Notes: generated by a model from the sequence alone, not told the origin. A stretch of 64,000 bases of DNA from Paenibacillus glacialis (GCF_001637205.1 NZ_LVJH01000015.1:1-64000); one strand, 5' to 3'; positions 44,142 through 54,262 are shown, counted from the stretch's first letter. Translations and numbers: made by a program.

Positions 44142-45380
44142 TTGAATCATAGAGTAGTGATAACCGGGATGGGCGTTGTGACTTCCCTAGGCAAAGATTT
44201 AGAAAGTCTCTGGAGTAACCTGGTAGCTGGGAAGTCTGGTGTTTCACAGATCGAGTCATTTGATGTTAGTGACTTTAACACCAGAATTGCAGCTTCGGTG
44301 AAAGACTTCGATGCTGAAGAGTACATTGATCGCAAAGAAATGCGCAAGATGGATCGATTCGTTCAATTTGCAGCAGCTGCTGGCATGATGGCTGTGCAGA
44401 ATAGTGGTCTCGATATTGCCAAAGAATCCGATCCGGAGCGTGTAGGTGTCATTATTGGTTCTGGTATTGGTGGTTTGGGAACATGGGAAGATCAGCATAA
44501 TATTCTACTGGCGAAGGGTCCCAAACGGGTAAGCCCATTCTTCATTCCGATGATGATCGCTAACATGGCCTCAGGACACGTATCTATTCTTTTAGGAGCT
44601 AAAGGCCCTAATTCGGCTTCTGTCTCTGCCTGTGCTTCTGGTTCGCATGCTATTGGTGACTCTTTCAGATGGATCCAGAGTGGTGAAGCCGATGTAATGA
44701 TCTGTGGTGGTGCGGAAGCAACTATTCGCCCTACAGGCGTAGCGGGATTCTGTGCTATGCGTGCGATGTCTACACGTAATGATGAGCCTGAGAAGGCAAG
44801 TCGTCCTTTTGATACAAATCGTGATGGATTCGTCATGGGAGAAGGGGCTGGCGTGCTAGTCTTGGAATCGTTGGAACATGCACAGAAGCGCGGTGCGAAT
44901 ATTATCGCTGAAGTCATTGGATATGGTCTGAGCGCAGATGCTTACCATATGACGGATCCGGATCCTGATGGTCCTGCTCGTTGTATGAGGATGGCTATGA
45001 GAACAGCAGGGATTAGCCCTGAAGACATTGATTACATTAATGCTCATGGGACATCAACAGGTGTAGGAGACAAATCAGAGACTAAAGCCATTAAGATGGC
45101 TTTAGGAGATCATGCCTATAAAGTGGCGGTTAGCTCTACTAAATCCATGACAGGTCATTTACTTGGTGCTGCTGGTGGCGTGGAAGCGGTTATATGTGCA
45201 CTTTCTTTGCGTAATCAGACCATTCCTCCTACGATTAATTTAGATGAGCCTGATGCAGAATGCGATCTTGATTATGTTCCGAATATTGCTCGTAAAGCAG
45301 ATTTAAATGTTGTGATGACCAATTCCTTTGGCTTTGGTGGACACAACGCTTCGATTATTTTGAAAAAATTTGATGTTTAA
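44142..45380 (+). CDS. fabF: Beta-ketoacyl-ACP synthase II
   Basis: A 412-residue elongating condensing enzyme. The active-site Cys is in SVSACASGSHAIG, and the two histidines are in NAHGTSTGVGD and MTGHLLGAAGG. GFGGHNASI is near the end. The frame is open from ATG 44109, but TTG 44142 (MNHRVVITGMG) follows AGAGGTGA and matches the length of relatives. The rnc gene starts 9 bp after the stop. Confidence 0.95.
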   Translation: MNHRVVITGMGVVTSLGKDLESLWSNLVAGKSGVSQIESFDVSDFNTRIAASVKDFDAEEYIDRKEMRKMDRFVQFAAAAGMMAVQNSGLDIAKESDPERVGVIIGSGIGGLGTWEDQHNILLAKGPKRVSPFFIPMMIANMASGHVSILLGAKGPNSASVSACASGSHAIGDSFRWIQSGEADVMICGGAEATIRPTGVAGFCAMRAMSTRNDEPEKASRPFDTNRDGFVMGEGAGVLVLESLEHAQKRGANIIAEVIGYGLSADAYHMTDPDPDGPARCMRMAMRTAGISPEDIDYINAHGTSTGVGDKSETKAIKMALGDHAYKVAVSSTKSMTGHLLGAAGGVEAVICALSLRNQTIPPTINLDEPDAECDLDYVPNIARKADLNVVMTNSFGFGGHNASIILKKFDV

Positions 45381-45389
45381 GGGGACAGT

Positions 45390-46091
45390 TTGTTGAGCGG
45401 TGATCTGAAGCATTTACAGCAGCAACTTCATGTCCAATTCCACAATAAGCTTCTCTTGAAGCAGGCCTTTACTCACGCTTCTTATGTCAACGAACATCGT
45501 TTCAGCCAGTATCAAGATAATGAACGCCTTGAATTTTTAGGAGATGCTGTGCTGGAACTTACGGTATCTGAATTCTTGTACAATCTTTTTCCAACTAAAC
45601 CTGAAGGGGAGCTTACAAAACTGCGTGCAGCTATTGTATGTGAACCTTCCCTTGTTAAGTTTGCGGAAGCCTTAAACTTTGGACAATATGTATTGTTAGG
45701 TAAAGGCGAGGAATTAACAGGGGGGCGTACTCGTCCTGCTTTACTTGCGGATGTATTTGAAGCATTTATTGGTGCTCTATATTTGGATCAGGGAATTGAG
45801 GCAGCTCGCTCATTCTTAGAACGATATGTATTTCCGCAGGTTTCAGAGAATGGAAAGCTCCAAATGAGCGACTATAAGACTGAATTACAAGAATTAACAC
45901 AACACCATAATATGGGGCTGTTAGAGTATCGGATCGTTGAAGAGCGAGGGCCAGCACACGAACGTGAATTTGTTTCTGAGGTTTACATGGGAAATGAAAA
46001 TATCGGAAGAGGTACTGGTCGATCTAAGAAAGAAGCCGAGCAGCAAGCTGCATCAGTTGCACTCGGTCATTTGAAGCTAGCCAAATCCTAA
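45390..46091 (+). CDS. rnc: Ribonuclease III
   Basis: A 233-residue double-strand-specific RNase for rRNA and mRNA processing. The signature [21 protein letters not shown] and the acidic [13 protein letters not shown] form the metal site; a dsRNA-binding domain follows ([13 protein letters not shown] ... [16 protein letters not shown]). The start is one of two consecutive TTG codons (45390 or 45393) after GGGGACAG. It lies 9 bp after fabF, with smc next after a terminator; fabF-rnc-smc is a usual Bacillales order. Confidence 0.95.
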   Translation: MLSGDLKHLQQQLHVQFHNKLLLKQAFTHASYVNEHRFSQYQDNERLEFLGDAVLELTVSEFLYNLFPTKPEGELTKLRAAIVCEPSLVKFAEALNFGQYVLLGKGEELTGGRTRPALLADVFEAFIGALYLDQGIEAARSFLERYVFPQVSENGKLQMSDYKTELQELTQHHNMGLLEYRIVEERGPAHEREFVSEVYMGNENIGRGTGRSKKEAEQQAASVALGHLKLAKS

Positions 46092-46121
46092 GGATTCGTA
46101 AGCTAGCGCAATTCATAACCT

Positions 46122-46188
46122 AAGAGCAAAGAGCAGTCACGCAAGATGGACAGAGTTATTAGCCATTGACTGCTTTTTGCTCTTTTAA
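46122..46188 (+). terminator. Terminator between rnc and smc
   Basis: An 18-bp stem (46122-46139 with 46167-46184, one G-T pair) with an inner ATGG/CCAT pairing is followed by TTTT. Confidence 0.88.
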
Positions 46189-46247
46189 TTAGTATTTTTA
46201 CTTGAAGAAGATGTGGTATTATAGGGCTTAGAGGTGATTTAGGGAAT

Positions 46248-49200
46248 ATGTTTTTGAAACGGATTGAATTAGCAGGTTTCAAATCTTTTGCTGACAAAAC
46301 GGAGATGGAATTCGTTAAAGGGATAACGGCTGTAGTCGGCCCTAACGGCAGCGGTAAGAGTAATATTTCCGACGGTATACGTTGGGTGTTAGGAGAGCAA
46401 AGTGCTAAATCACTGCGTGGAGGCAAGATGGAAGATATTATATTTGCCGGCAGTGATGCGCGTAAAGCTGTTAATTTTGGTGAGGTCTCACTGACTTTGG
46501 ATAATGAGGATCACGTACTTCCACTGGACTTCAACGAAGTAACGGTTACACGCCGGGTACATCGTAATGGGGATAGTGAGTATTTGATTAACAAACAATC
46601 TTGTCGACTGAAAGACATTACCGAATTATTTATGGATACGGGGATAGGTAAAGAAGCGTACTCGATTATCGGACAAGGACGAATTGAAGAAATTCTAAGT
46701 ACACGTTCAGAAGATCGAAGGGGCATATTTGAAGAAGCTTCGGGGATCGTAAAGTATAAATCTCGTAAAAAAGATGCCATGCGTAAACTAGATGATACGG
46801 AACAAAATTTGTTGCGTATTCATGATTTAGTGAGCGAATTGGAGGATCAGATTGGTCCATTAAAAGATCAATCTGAGAAAGCGGTACACTTTAAGCAACT
46901 TCGTGAACAGTTGAAAAGCAAAGAAATTTCGATGTATGTTCATCAAATAGAACAAATTCATACGAACTGGACCGAATCTACACGCAAGCTTGCCGGCTTG
47001 CAGGAGCAACAACTTGAACTATCTACCGTTGTGTCTGCTCATGATGCGATGTTGGAAAGCGATCGATCCATTCTGCGTAAGCTTGAGCAAGAAGTCGAGT
47101 TGTTTCAGGATGAATTGCTACAATATAGCGAAGCTTATGAGAAGAGTGAAGGTTACGGTGAAGTGCTTAAGGAACGGAAGCGAAATCTTGAAGGTCACCG
47201 AGAGCAACTAGCTGAGACGTTGAATACGGGGGATGAGAGGGTCGAAGATCGAAAGACCGAATTGTCCCTTACGAAGAATAAGCTTGAAGCATTACAGGAA
47301 GAACTTAAGGAACTAAGGTCTCATTTATCAGGGGAAGAAGCGAAGTTGGTTGGAGTCACGGGTGGCATTAGCCAGCAACAAGAAGAAACCCTGAAGAGCT
47401 CATTGCTTGAACTCATGAATGAAATGGCGCAGGCACGTAATGAAATCCGTTATGCAGACCAGCAGAAGGAAACACTGTCTCGTCGAATGAACCGTGCAGA
47501 AGAAGAGACCGGTAAATGGGAGAGTCAAAAAGAAGATCTGTTGAAACGTAAACACGCTTTGGATGCTTCCATAGAAAATTTTGCAAATGAAATCAGAGAA
47601 TTGCGTGGAGGATATATTACGGAGAGTGAACGTTATCAATCCGTACAGAAACTGTTAGAAGAAAGCCAAGGCGCACTTCGTAAGTGGGAACAGAAACGTG
47701 AAGCGCAAACTTCTCGGCGTGATACGATGAAGGAAATGCAAGATGATTTTGATGGATTTATGTTGGGTGTTAAAGAAGTACTCAAAGCTTCCCGTAAATC
47801 TATACTTAGTGGTGTGCACGGTGCTGTAGCAGAACTTATAGCCGTACCAGAGAAGTTAGAACTAGCTATGGAGACTGCAATGGGTGCGTCACTACAACAT
47901 ATTGTTATGGATAATGAATCCGTGTCCCGTCAAGCGATTTCTTTCCTGAAGCAGCGTCAACTTGGACGAGCAACTTTTTTGCCTCTGGATGTTATGCGGG
48001 CAAGAAATGTTTCTGCAAGTGATCGCTCGGTCATCGAAGGCGCTGGTGGATTTGTAGGGATTGGAGCAGATTTGGTTCAGTATGATGCAACATATGCTCC
48101 TGTAATTGGTAGTCTATTGGGTAATGTCATCATTGCGGAATCGTTAGAAGATGCTAATAAAATCGCTGCCAAGTGTCAATACAGATATCGCGTAGTCACA
48201 CTTGAAGGGGACATCGTTAATGCAGGCGGTTCAATGACCGGTGGTAGTCAACATAAGAAGAATAACAGCTTACTTAGCCGTAAACGTCAGTTGGATGCCT
48301 TGGATCAAGAGATTGTGGATACGGAGAAACAATTAATAAAACTTCAAGAGAGTATTCAACAGCTCAAGACACAACTAACTCAGACTCAGAGTAAGCTCGA
48401 TGAGCTTCGACAAGCGGGTGACGATAAACGAATTGAAGAGCAACAAGCAGCAGGCGATCTGAAGCAACTTCAACACGAGTTACGACATGTTATGGAACAG
48501 GTCGAAGTGACTGGGCAAGAGAAGAGTGGATTTACAGAAGAGAACAAAGGTCTTGAGCACAGTCGTGAGCAGGCTGTGAAGAAACTGGCTGAACTAGAAG
48601 AACAAGAGAAATCTTCTCATGAGGCTCTTCAAGCAGCGGAGTTCACTCGTAAAGCGAGTGAATCAGCGAAAGATGAACTCTTAAACCAGTTGACACAGCT
48701 TAAAGTAAGGGAAGGCAAGCTCGATCAGGAATGTTTCTCTCTGGAAGAACAAATCCGTCGATTGCAGACTGATTTCAATTCCCAGGATCGAGATTTACGC
48801 CAGACTAAGAACTTGTTAGCCTCTATTGAAGCAGATCTCCTTACGAATGCTAATGAAGCGCTTAAGCAAATTGAGAATTTGAACCAGTACAAGCTTAAGA
48901 AGGAAGAATCTTCTCAACAACTAGATTTCAAGAGAGCATCACGTATGCAACTGTCTAAAAAACTGGAGCTACAGGAGAACGAAACCAAGGAGCAACGTAC
49001 GCAGCTTCGTACAGTTGAGGAACAGCTTCGCCAGACGGAGATTGGTGTGAATCGACTGGACGTGGAACTGGACAATATCCTCAAGAAACTAAGTGAAGAT
49101 TATGAGCTGAGTTACGAATTGGCTAAACAGCGGTATCCTATTCCAGAGGATGTGCTAGCGGTTCAGAACGAGGTTCGAGAACTGAAACGTAGCATATCAT

Positions 49201-49817
49201 CACTGGGTGAAGTGAACCTTGGAGCGATTGAAGAATACCAACGTGTCAATGAACGCTACCAATTCCTGAGTGAGCAGAAGGAAGATTTAATTGGTGCCAA
49301 GACGACACTTTATGAAGTGATCCGCGAAATGGATGATGAAATGTCAAAGCGTTTCAAAGCTACATTTGATGCGATTCGCCGAGAGTTTGGAACTGTATTT
49401 ATGAAGTTATTCGGGGGAGGCAGAGCAGATCTTGTTCTCATTGACCCTGATAATATGTTGGATACAGGAATTGATATCGTTGCTCAGCCACCAGGCAAAA
49501 AGCTACAGAACCTACAACTTCTTTCTGGAGGAGAACGTGCATTGACCGCCATGGCGCTCTTGTTTGCTATTCTTCAAGTTAAGCCAGTTCCCTTCTGTGT
49601 GTTGGATGAAGTGGAAGCTGCACTTGATGAAGCTAATGTCGTTCGTTTTGCTCAATATTTGCGCGAATTCTCTGAACAGACCCAATTCATTGTTGTTACA
49701 CACCGTAAAGGGACGATGGAAGAAGCAGATGTGCTCTATGGTGTTACGATGGAAGAGGGCGGCGTATCCAAGCTCGTCTCTGTTAAGTTAGAGAATGAGG
49801 AAGCTGAAATTGCCTAA
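46248..49817 (+). CDS. smc: Chromosome segregation protein SMC
   Basis: A 1189-residue condensin ATPase, full length for the family. Walker A is GPNGSGKSN (31-39). A long coiled coil is interrupted by the hinge at about 515-670 (GVHGAVAELIAVPEKLELAMETAMG ... GGSMTGGS), followed by a second coiled coil. The C-terminal head has LSGGERAL (about 1091) and the Walker B VLDEVEAALDEANV (about 1117). It works with ScpA and ScpB, not encoded here. AGAGGTGA lies 10 bases before ATG 46248. ftsY follows after a 76-bp gap with a hairpin. Confidence 0.97.
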   Translation: MFLKRIELAGFKSFADKTEMEFVKGITAVVGPNGSGKSNISDGIRWVLGEQSAKSLRGGKMEDIIFAGSDARKAVNFGEVSLTLDNEDHVLPLDFNEVTVTRRVHRNGDSEYLINKQSCRLKDITELFMDTGIGKEAYSIIGQGRIEEILSTRSEDRRGIFEEASGIVKYKSRKKDAMRKLDDTEQNLLRIHDLVSELEDQIGPLKDQSEKAVHFKQLREQLKSKEISMYVHQIEQIHTNWTESTRKLAGLQEQQLELSTVVSAHDAMLESDRSILRKLEQEVELFQDELLQYSEAYEKSEGYGEVLKERKRNLEGHREQLAETLNTGDERVEDRKTELSLTKNKLEALQEELKELRSHLSGEEAKLVGVTGGISQQQEETLKSSLLELMNEMAQARNEIRYADQQKETLSRRMNRAEEETGKWESQKEDLLKRKHALDASIENFANEIRELRGGYITESERYQSVQKLLEESQGALRKWEQKREAQTSRRDTMKEMQDDFDGFMLGVKEVLKASRKSILSGVHGAVAELIAVPEKLELAMETAMGASLQHIVMDNESVSRQAISFLKQRQLGRATFLPLDVMRARNVSASDRSVIEGAGGFVGIGADLVQYDATYAPVIGSLLGNVIIAESLEDANKIAAKCQYRYRVVTLEGDIVNAGGSMTGGSQHKKNNSLLSRKRQLDALDQEIVDTEKQLIKLQESIQQLKTQLTQTQSKLDELRQAGDDKRIEEQQAAGDLKQLQHELRHVMEQVEVTGQEKSGFTEENKGLEHSREQAVKKLAELEEQEKSSHEALQAAEFTRKASESAKDELLNQLTQLKVREGKLDQECFSLEEQIRRLQTDFNSQDRDLRQTKNLLASIEADLLTNANEALKQIENLNQYKLKKEESSQQLDFKRASRMQLSKKLELQENETKEQRTQLRTVEEQLRQTEIGVNRLDVELDNILKKLSEDYELSYELAKQRYPIPEDVLAVQNEVRELKRSISSLGEVNLGAIEEYQRVNERYQFLSEQKEDLIGAKTTLYEVIREMDDEMSKRFKATFDAIRREFGTVFMKLFGGGRADLVLIDPDNMLDTGIDIVAQPPGKKLQNLQLLSGGERALTAMALLFAILQVKPVPFCVLDEVEAALDEANVVRFAQYLREFSEQTQFIVVTHRKGTMEEADVLYGVTMEEGGVSKLVSVKLENEEAEIA

Positions 49818-49828
49818 CATAGTGATAG

Positions 49829-49868
49829 ATAGATTGAACTAAAGTTTGCTCTCACAAGTTCAATCTAT
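49829..49868. terminator. Hairpin between smc and ftsY
   Basis: ATAGATTGAACT (49829-49840) pairs perfectly with AGTTCAATCTAT (49857-49868). There is no T run, so it may be an RNA-stability or processing site rather than a terminator. Confidence 0.45.
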
Positions 49869-49893
49869 ATAGATAAAGAGATGGAGGAAACAT

Positions 49894-50907
49894 ATGAGTT
49901 TCTTTAAAAAGTTGAAAGAAAGTATTTCGAGTAAAACAGAAGCTGTAACGAAGCAATTTCGTGATGGGCTAGAGAAAACACGTAAGGGATTTGTAGAGAA
50001 GGTATCTGATCTTATGACCCGTCGTAAGAAAATAGATGAAGAGTTCTATGAAGAACTTGAAGAAATCCTAATCGGTGCTGACGTTGGGGTTAACACGGTC
50101 ATGACATTAATTGAAGAGTTGCGCGTTGAAGTGAAGAAGCAGAAGATTGAGAATGCTTTGGAACTACAACCGATTTTATCCCAAAAGTTAATGGAACTTC
50201 TACGCGGGGATGATGATAATTCCCTGAAAATGAATAAAGATGGCATAACCGTCATTCTATTTGTAGGCGTGAACGGCGTAGGGAAAACAACTACGATTGG
50301 TAAAATGGCATACCGCTTTAAACAAGAAGGTAAAAAGGTGCTATTAGCAGCTGGAGATACATTCCGTGCTGGAGCAATCGAGCAACTTGAAGTGTGGGGA
50401 CAACGTGCTGGAGTTGAAGTCATCAAACAGCAGGCAGGTTCAGATCCGGCAGCCGTTATGTTTGATGCTGTTCAAGCCGCGAAACAACGTCAAGTGGATG
50501 TGCTTATCTGTGATACAGCGGGACGTTTACAGAACAAATCCAATCTGATGGAAGAGCTGAACAAGATATTCCGTGTCATTCAGCGTGAAATTCCAGGTGC
50601 ACCCCATGAGGTCTTAATGGTACTTGATGCTACAACAGGTCAGAATGCCTTAAGTCAAGCTAAGCTCTTTGGAGAAAAGAGTGGTGTGACAGGTCTTGTT
50701 CTTACTAAACTGGATGGAACAGCTAAAGGCGGAATCGTTGTAGCTATTCGTCAAGAAATGAACATTCCGGTGAAATTGGTAGGTCTTGGTGAGAAAGTGG
50801 AAGACTTACAGCCTTTTGATTCAGAGCAGTTCGTTCATGCATTATTCGCAGGATTGATTCAAGAAGAAGAAGAGAATAAGGATGAGGCCACAGTTTCAGA
50901 GGAGTAG
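49894..50907 (+). CDS. ftsY: Signal recognition particle receptor FtsY
   Basis: A 337-residue SRP GTPase. A short basic N-terminal membrane-targeting region (FFKKLKESISSKTEAV) is followed by the N domain and the G domain: GVNGVGKTTTIGK (about 125-137), DTFRAGAIEQL, DTAGRLQNK and TKLDGTAKGG. GLGEKVEDLQPFD is the closing loop. It receives Ffh-bound ribosomes at the membrane. The start has GGAGGAA upstream. A terminator follows. Confidence 0.97.
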   Translation: MSFFKKLKESISSKTEAVTKQFRDGLEKTRKGFVEKVSDLMTRRKKIDEEFYEELEEILIGADVGVNTVMTLIEELRVEVKKQKIENALELQPILSQKLMELLRGDDDNSLKMNKDGITVILFVGVNGVGKTTTIGKMAYRFKQEGKKVLLAAGDTFRAGAIEQLEVWGQRAGVEVIKQQAGSDPAAVMFDAVQAAKQRQVDVLICDTAGRLQNKSNLMEELNKIFRVIQREIPGAPHEVLMVLDATTGQNALSQAKLFGEKSGVTGLVLTKLDGTAKGGIVVAIRQEMNIPVKLVGLGEKVEDLQPFDSEQFVHALFAGLIQEEEENKDEATVSEE

Positions 50908-50923
50908 CCTTATATTATGGTGT

Positions 50924-50961
50924 GGCATCTGCAGAGTTTCAGTTCTGTAGATGTCTTTTTA
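50924..50961 (+). terminator. Terminator after ftsY
   Basis: GGCATCTGCAGA (50924-50935) pairs with TCTGTAGATGTC (50944-50955, two wobbles), followed by five T. Confidence 0.85.
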
Positions 50962-51132
50962 TCATATAAGCAAGGTGGATACGCTACTTCTTATATTTCC
51001 GAAGTGAGGAAATACCCCTTCTTAAGGGAAGGTGTAGCCGTTTCTTTGTGAGTCGATATCGGCATAATGGAATATAACGTTTAAGACGTGTATAATTTGG
51101 AATATGATTTTATAGTGAAAGGACTAATATCT

Positions 51133-51780
51133 ATGGCGAATACGCACATCTACACCCGCCGTGAGGAAGTAGCTAATGCGATTACTCATGGGATTGGAGC
51201 AGTTCTCAGTGTAGCGGCACTTGTATTACTCATTGTGTTTGCTAGTATCAAAGGAACTCCGTGGCATATTGTGAGCTTCACGATTTATGGATCGACAATG
51301 CTCATTTTATATTTGAATTCGACATTGGTTCACAGCTTCAAGGAAGGCAAGACAAAGGACTTGTTCGAATTCTTTGACCATTCGTCTATTTATCTTTATA
51401 TAGCAGGGTCTTATACTCCCTTTATGCTTGTTGCTATACGTGGACCGCTTGGTTGGACTTTATTCGGTATTGTTTGGGGCTTTGCTATTCTAGGCTGCCT
51501 CTTCAAAGCTTTTTTTGTTAAGAGATTCTTATTCATGTCTACGATCTTCTATATCGTGATGGGTTGGTTGATTGTGATTGCGTGGGTTCCATTAACGGCT
51601 GCTGTACCTTCCGGAGGGATGATACTTCTAGCTCTGGGTGGAATCATGTACACACTTGGAACGGTATTCTATGTCTGGAGAGGGTTTCCATACCACCACG
51701 CCATATGGCATCTATTCGTATTAGCCGGAAGTATACTTCATTTCTTCTCTGTATTTCTATATTTACTACCCAATTCATGA
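51133..51780 (+). CDS. Hemolysin III family protein (TrhA/PAQR)
   Basis: A 215-residue protein with seven transmembrane helices of the PAQR/hemolysin III type. The metal site is suggested by EEVANAITHGIGAV, NSTLVHSF and FDHSSIYLYIAGSYTPF at the start and YHHAIWHLFVLAGSILHFF at the end (three His). Bacterial members act in membrane-fluidity control; the hemolysin name is historical. The frame is open from 51088, but ATG 51133 with AAAGGA 9 bases upstream is the likely start. Monocistronic, between ftsY and ylxM. Confidence 0.9.
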   Translation: MANTHIYTRREEVANAITHGIGAVLSVAALVLLIVFASIKGTPWHIVSFTIYGSTMLILYLNSTLVHSFKEGKTKDLFEFFDHSSIYLYIAGSYTPFMLVAIRGPLGWTLFGIVWGFAILGCLFKAFFVKRFLFMSTIFYIVMGWLIVIAWVPLTAAVPSGGMILLALGGIMYTLGTVFYVWRGFPYHHAIWHLFVLAGSILHFFSVFLYLLPNS

Positions 51781-51817
51781 CCGTCGATTGATAATTTGAA
51801 GCAAGGAAAATTAGCTA

Positions 51818-51857
51818 AGAGAGAGATGACAAGGATATTTGCTTGACATCTCTCTTT
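51818..51857 (+). terminator. Terminator after the hemolysin III gene
   Basis: AGAGAGATG-A-CAAG pairs with CTTG-A-CATCTCTCT, with one opposed A-A. TTATTTT follows. Its right arm contains the -35 box of the next promoter. Confidence 0.7.
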
Positions 51858-51871
51858 ATTTTATGTAATAT
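51843..51871 (+). promoter_or_regulatory. Sigma-A promoter of the ylxM-ffh-rpsP operon
   Basis: TTGACA at 51843-51848 and TAATAT at 51866-51871 have 17-bp spacing. The ylxM ATG is 50 bp downstream. Confidence 0.85.
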
Positions 51872-51921
51872 AAGTTGTGTTGAGTGTAAAGTGTTTTTCC
51901 TTGACGAAGGGAGTGCCCTTA

Positions 51922-52278
51922 ATGAGTCAGGATGATAGGTTAGAGAAAACAAACCGGATTAATCGGTTGTTCGATTTCTATGAACACCTGCTAACTGAGA
52001 AGCAGCAGACATTCCTTAAATATTATTTTCATGATGATTTTTCCCTTGGGGAAATTGCTGCAGAATTTCAAATCAGTCGGCAAGCTGTCTATGAGCACAT
52101 TAAACGTGCGGAACAAGTTCTTGATATGTACGAAGAGAAATTAAGTCTTCTACAAAAGTATGAACAACGTAACCACGAATTAGAACAATTAAGACATGTA
52201 CTTACTACTGTAGATGTTTCAACAGAAGATAAGGAAAAGCTGATCTCAATATTAGATCGTTTGCAGGTATATGAATAG
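51922..52278 (+). CDS. ylxM: YlxM-like DNA-binding protein of the SRP operon
   Basis: A 118-residue helix-turn-helix protein of the UPF0122 family: FDFYEHLLTEKQQTFLKYYFHDDFSLGEIAAEFQISRQAVYEHIKRAE is a sigma-70 region-4-like HTH. A coiled-coil tail follows. In streptococci YlxM modulates SRP GTPase activity. ATG 51922 has AAGGGAG 7 bases upstream; the open frame from 51877 lies downstream of the promoter but has no ribosome-binding site. ffh starts 20 bp after the stop. Confidence 0.93.
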   Translation: MSQDDRLEKTNRINRLFDFYEHLLTEKQQTFLKYYFHDDFSLGEIAAEFQISRQAVYEHIKRAEQVLDMYEEKLSLLQKYEQRNHELEQLRHVLTTVDVSTEDKEKLISILDRLQVYE

Positions 52279-52298
52279 TAGCGGGGGGGTGGCAGCGA

Positions 52299-53681
52299 AT
52301 GGCATTTGAAGGATTAACAGGCAGGCTGCAGAACGTATTTAGTAAGCTTCGTGGCAAAGGTAAAGTATCTGAGGATGATGTGAACGAAGCGATGCGTGAA
52401 GTGCGTCTTGCCCTATTGGAAGCGGACGTTAATTTCAAAGTAGTCAAGGAATTCGTTGCCAAAGTTAAAGAGAAGTCTATTGGGAAAGAAGTAATGGACA
52501 GCTTCACTCCAGGTATGATTATTATTGACATTGTCAATAAGGAATTGACTGAGCTTATGGGCGGAAGTCAAGCTAAGCTTGCTAAGGCAAATAAAGGTCC
52601 AACCGTGATTATGATGGTCGGTCTTCAAGGTGCAGGTAAGACAACAACCTCTGCTAAATTAGCTAAGCTACTTCAGAAGCAGAATAGCCGTCCGTTACTT
52701 GTAGCTGCAGATATTTATCGCCCTGCTGCGATTAAGCAGCTGGAAGTGTTGGGAGAACAGATTAAAGTTCCGGTGTTTTCACTCGGGGATAAGGTTAGTC
52801 CGGTTGAAATCGCTAAACAAGGTTTGCAACATGCCAAGGATAACGGACATGATTATCTGATCGTAGATACCGCCGGTCGTCTTCATATTGATGAAGAGCT
52901 GATGGAGGAATTGCGTCAGATTCATACGGAAGTTAGCCCAGACGAAGTATTGCTTGTAGTTGATGCTATGACAGGGCAGGATGCAGTCAATGTTGCTGAC
53001 AACTTCAATACACAGCTTACACTCACTGGTGTAGTGCTCACGAAATTAGATGGTGACACACGAGGTGGGGCCGCGCTTTCAGTCAAAGCGGTAACGGGTT
53101 GCCCGATTAAATTTGCTGCGCTTGGTGAGAAGATCGATGCTTTGGAGCCTTTCCATCCAGAACGGATGGCTTCACGAATTCTAGGAATGGGCGATATGCT
53201 CTCTCTAATCGAGAAAGCTCAGTCTAATATCGATGTCGAGAAAGCGAAAGAAATGGAACGTAAGATGCGTAATGCAGAGTTTACGTTCGATGATTTCCTC
53301 GAACAAATGGATCAAGTGAAGAAGCTTGGACCACTTGATCAGATTATGGATATGATTCCTGGTATGGGTAAGATGAAGCAAGCGAAAGATCTTAAAGTGG
53401 ACGACAAGCAAATGGGTCGGATTGAAGCGATCGTGTTCTCCATGACGAAGCAAGAAAAGCAACACCCTGAGATGATTGATCACAAACGACGTAAACGAAT
53501 TGCAACAGGCAGTGGAACAAATATTGCCGAAGTGAACCGTCTCATCAAACAGTTTGATGAAATGCGTCGGATGATGAAGCAATTCTCCGATATGATGGGA
53601 CCTAAAGGTCCTAAAGGAAAAGCAATGAAACAGTTAAAAGGATTAGCAGGAAAAGGCGGCATGAAGTTTCCTTTCCGTTAA
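52299..53681 (+). CDS. ffh: Signal recognition particle protein Ffh
   Basis: A 460-residue SRP54 GTPase: N domain, G domain with GLQGAGKTTT (about 107-116), DIYRPAAIKQL, DTAGRLHID and TKLDGDTRGG, then a methionine-rich M domain (PGMGKMKQAK ... MRRMMKQFSDMMGPKGPKGK) that binds signal peptides and 4.5S RNA. ATG 52299 follows GGGGGGGTGG. It is part of the ylxM-ffh-rpsP-khpA run. Confidence 0.97.
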   Translation: MAFEGLTGRLQNVFSKLRGKGKVSEDDVNEAMREVRLALLEADVNFKVVKEFVAKVKEKSIGKEVMDSFTPGMIIIDIVNKELTELMGGSQAKLAKANKGPTVIMMVGLQGAGKTTTSAKLAKLLQKQNSRPLLVAADIYRPAAIKQLEVLGEQIKVPVFSLGDKVSPVEIAKQGLQHAKDNGHDYLIVDTAGRLHIDEELMEELRQIHTEVSPDEVLLVVDAMTGQDAVNVADNFNTQLTLTGVVLTKLDGDTRGGAALSVKAVTGCPIKFAALGEKIDALEPFHPERMASRILGMGDMLSLIEKAQSNIDVEKAKEMERKMRNAEFTFDDFLEQMDQVKKLGPLDQIMDMIPGMGKMKQAKDLKVDDKQMGRIEAIVFSMTKQEKQHPEMIDHKRRKRIATGSGTNIAEVNRLIKQFDEMRRMMKQFSDMMGPKGPKGKAMKQLKGLAGKGGMKFPFR

Positions 53682-53722
53682 AATACTAATACTAAGATTA
53701 TTTATTGAAGGAGGTGAATTTT

Positions 53723-53995
53723 GTGGCAGTACGTATTCGTCTTAAACGCATTGGTGCCCATAAAGCGCCGTTCTACCGTATCGTGGTTTCGGATTCCCGT
53801 TCCCCGCGTGATGGTCGTTTTATCGAAGAAATTGGTTACTACAATCCGATTGAATCACCGGCAGTAGTTAAAATTGATGAAGATAAAGCTTTGGCATGGC
53901 TTCAAAACGGTGCACAAGCATCCGATACAGTTCGTAACTTGCTTAGTAAAGCAGGCGTAATGAAGAAATTCCATGAACTTAAGTTACAGAAATAA
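53723..53995 (+). CDS. rpsP: 30S ribosomal protein S16
   Basis: A 90-residue protein: [44 protein letters not shown] 53723 is the start, with GAAGGAGGTGA at 53707-53717; the in-frame TTG at 53705 lies before that site. It follows ffh by 41 bp and precedes khpA by 22 bp. Confidence 0.97.
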   Translation: MAVRIRLKRIGAHKAPFYRIVVSDSRSPRDGRFIEEIGYYNPIESPAVVKIDEDKALAWLQNGAQASDTVRNLLSKAGVMKKFHELKLQK

Positions 53996-54017
53996 TGACT
54001 GATGGTGAGGGGTATCT

Positions 54018-54248
54018 ATGGAAGAATTAGTTAGTGTTATTGCTAAGGCTTTGGTGGATCATCCTGAAGATGTGACCGTGAAGACGGTGGAGAAGGATCA
54101 TCTTGTTGTCTATGAATTGTCCATTCATCCTGATGATGTGGGCAAGGTTATCGGTAAGCAAGGCAGGATCGCAAAAGCATTACGCACGGTTGTCACATCT
54201 GCAGCAGTCAAAATGGACAAACGCGTAACCGTGGATATTATATCTTAA
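54018..54248 (+). CDS. khpA: KH domain RNA-binding protein KhpA (YlqC)
   Basis: A 76-residue single KH domain with the GxxG loop GKQGRIAKALRTVV. KhpA with KhpB binds RNA and influences cell division in Gram-positives. ATG 54018 has a GGTGAGGGG site. It lies between rpsP and rimM as in other Bacillales. A perfect terminator begins 15 bp after its stop. Confidence 0.95.
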   Translation: MEELVSVIAKALVDHPEDVTVKTVEKDHLVVYELSIHPDDVGKVIGKQGRIAKALRTVVTSAAVKMDKRVTVDIIS

Positions 54249-54262
54249 AGATTTACGAAAGT

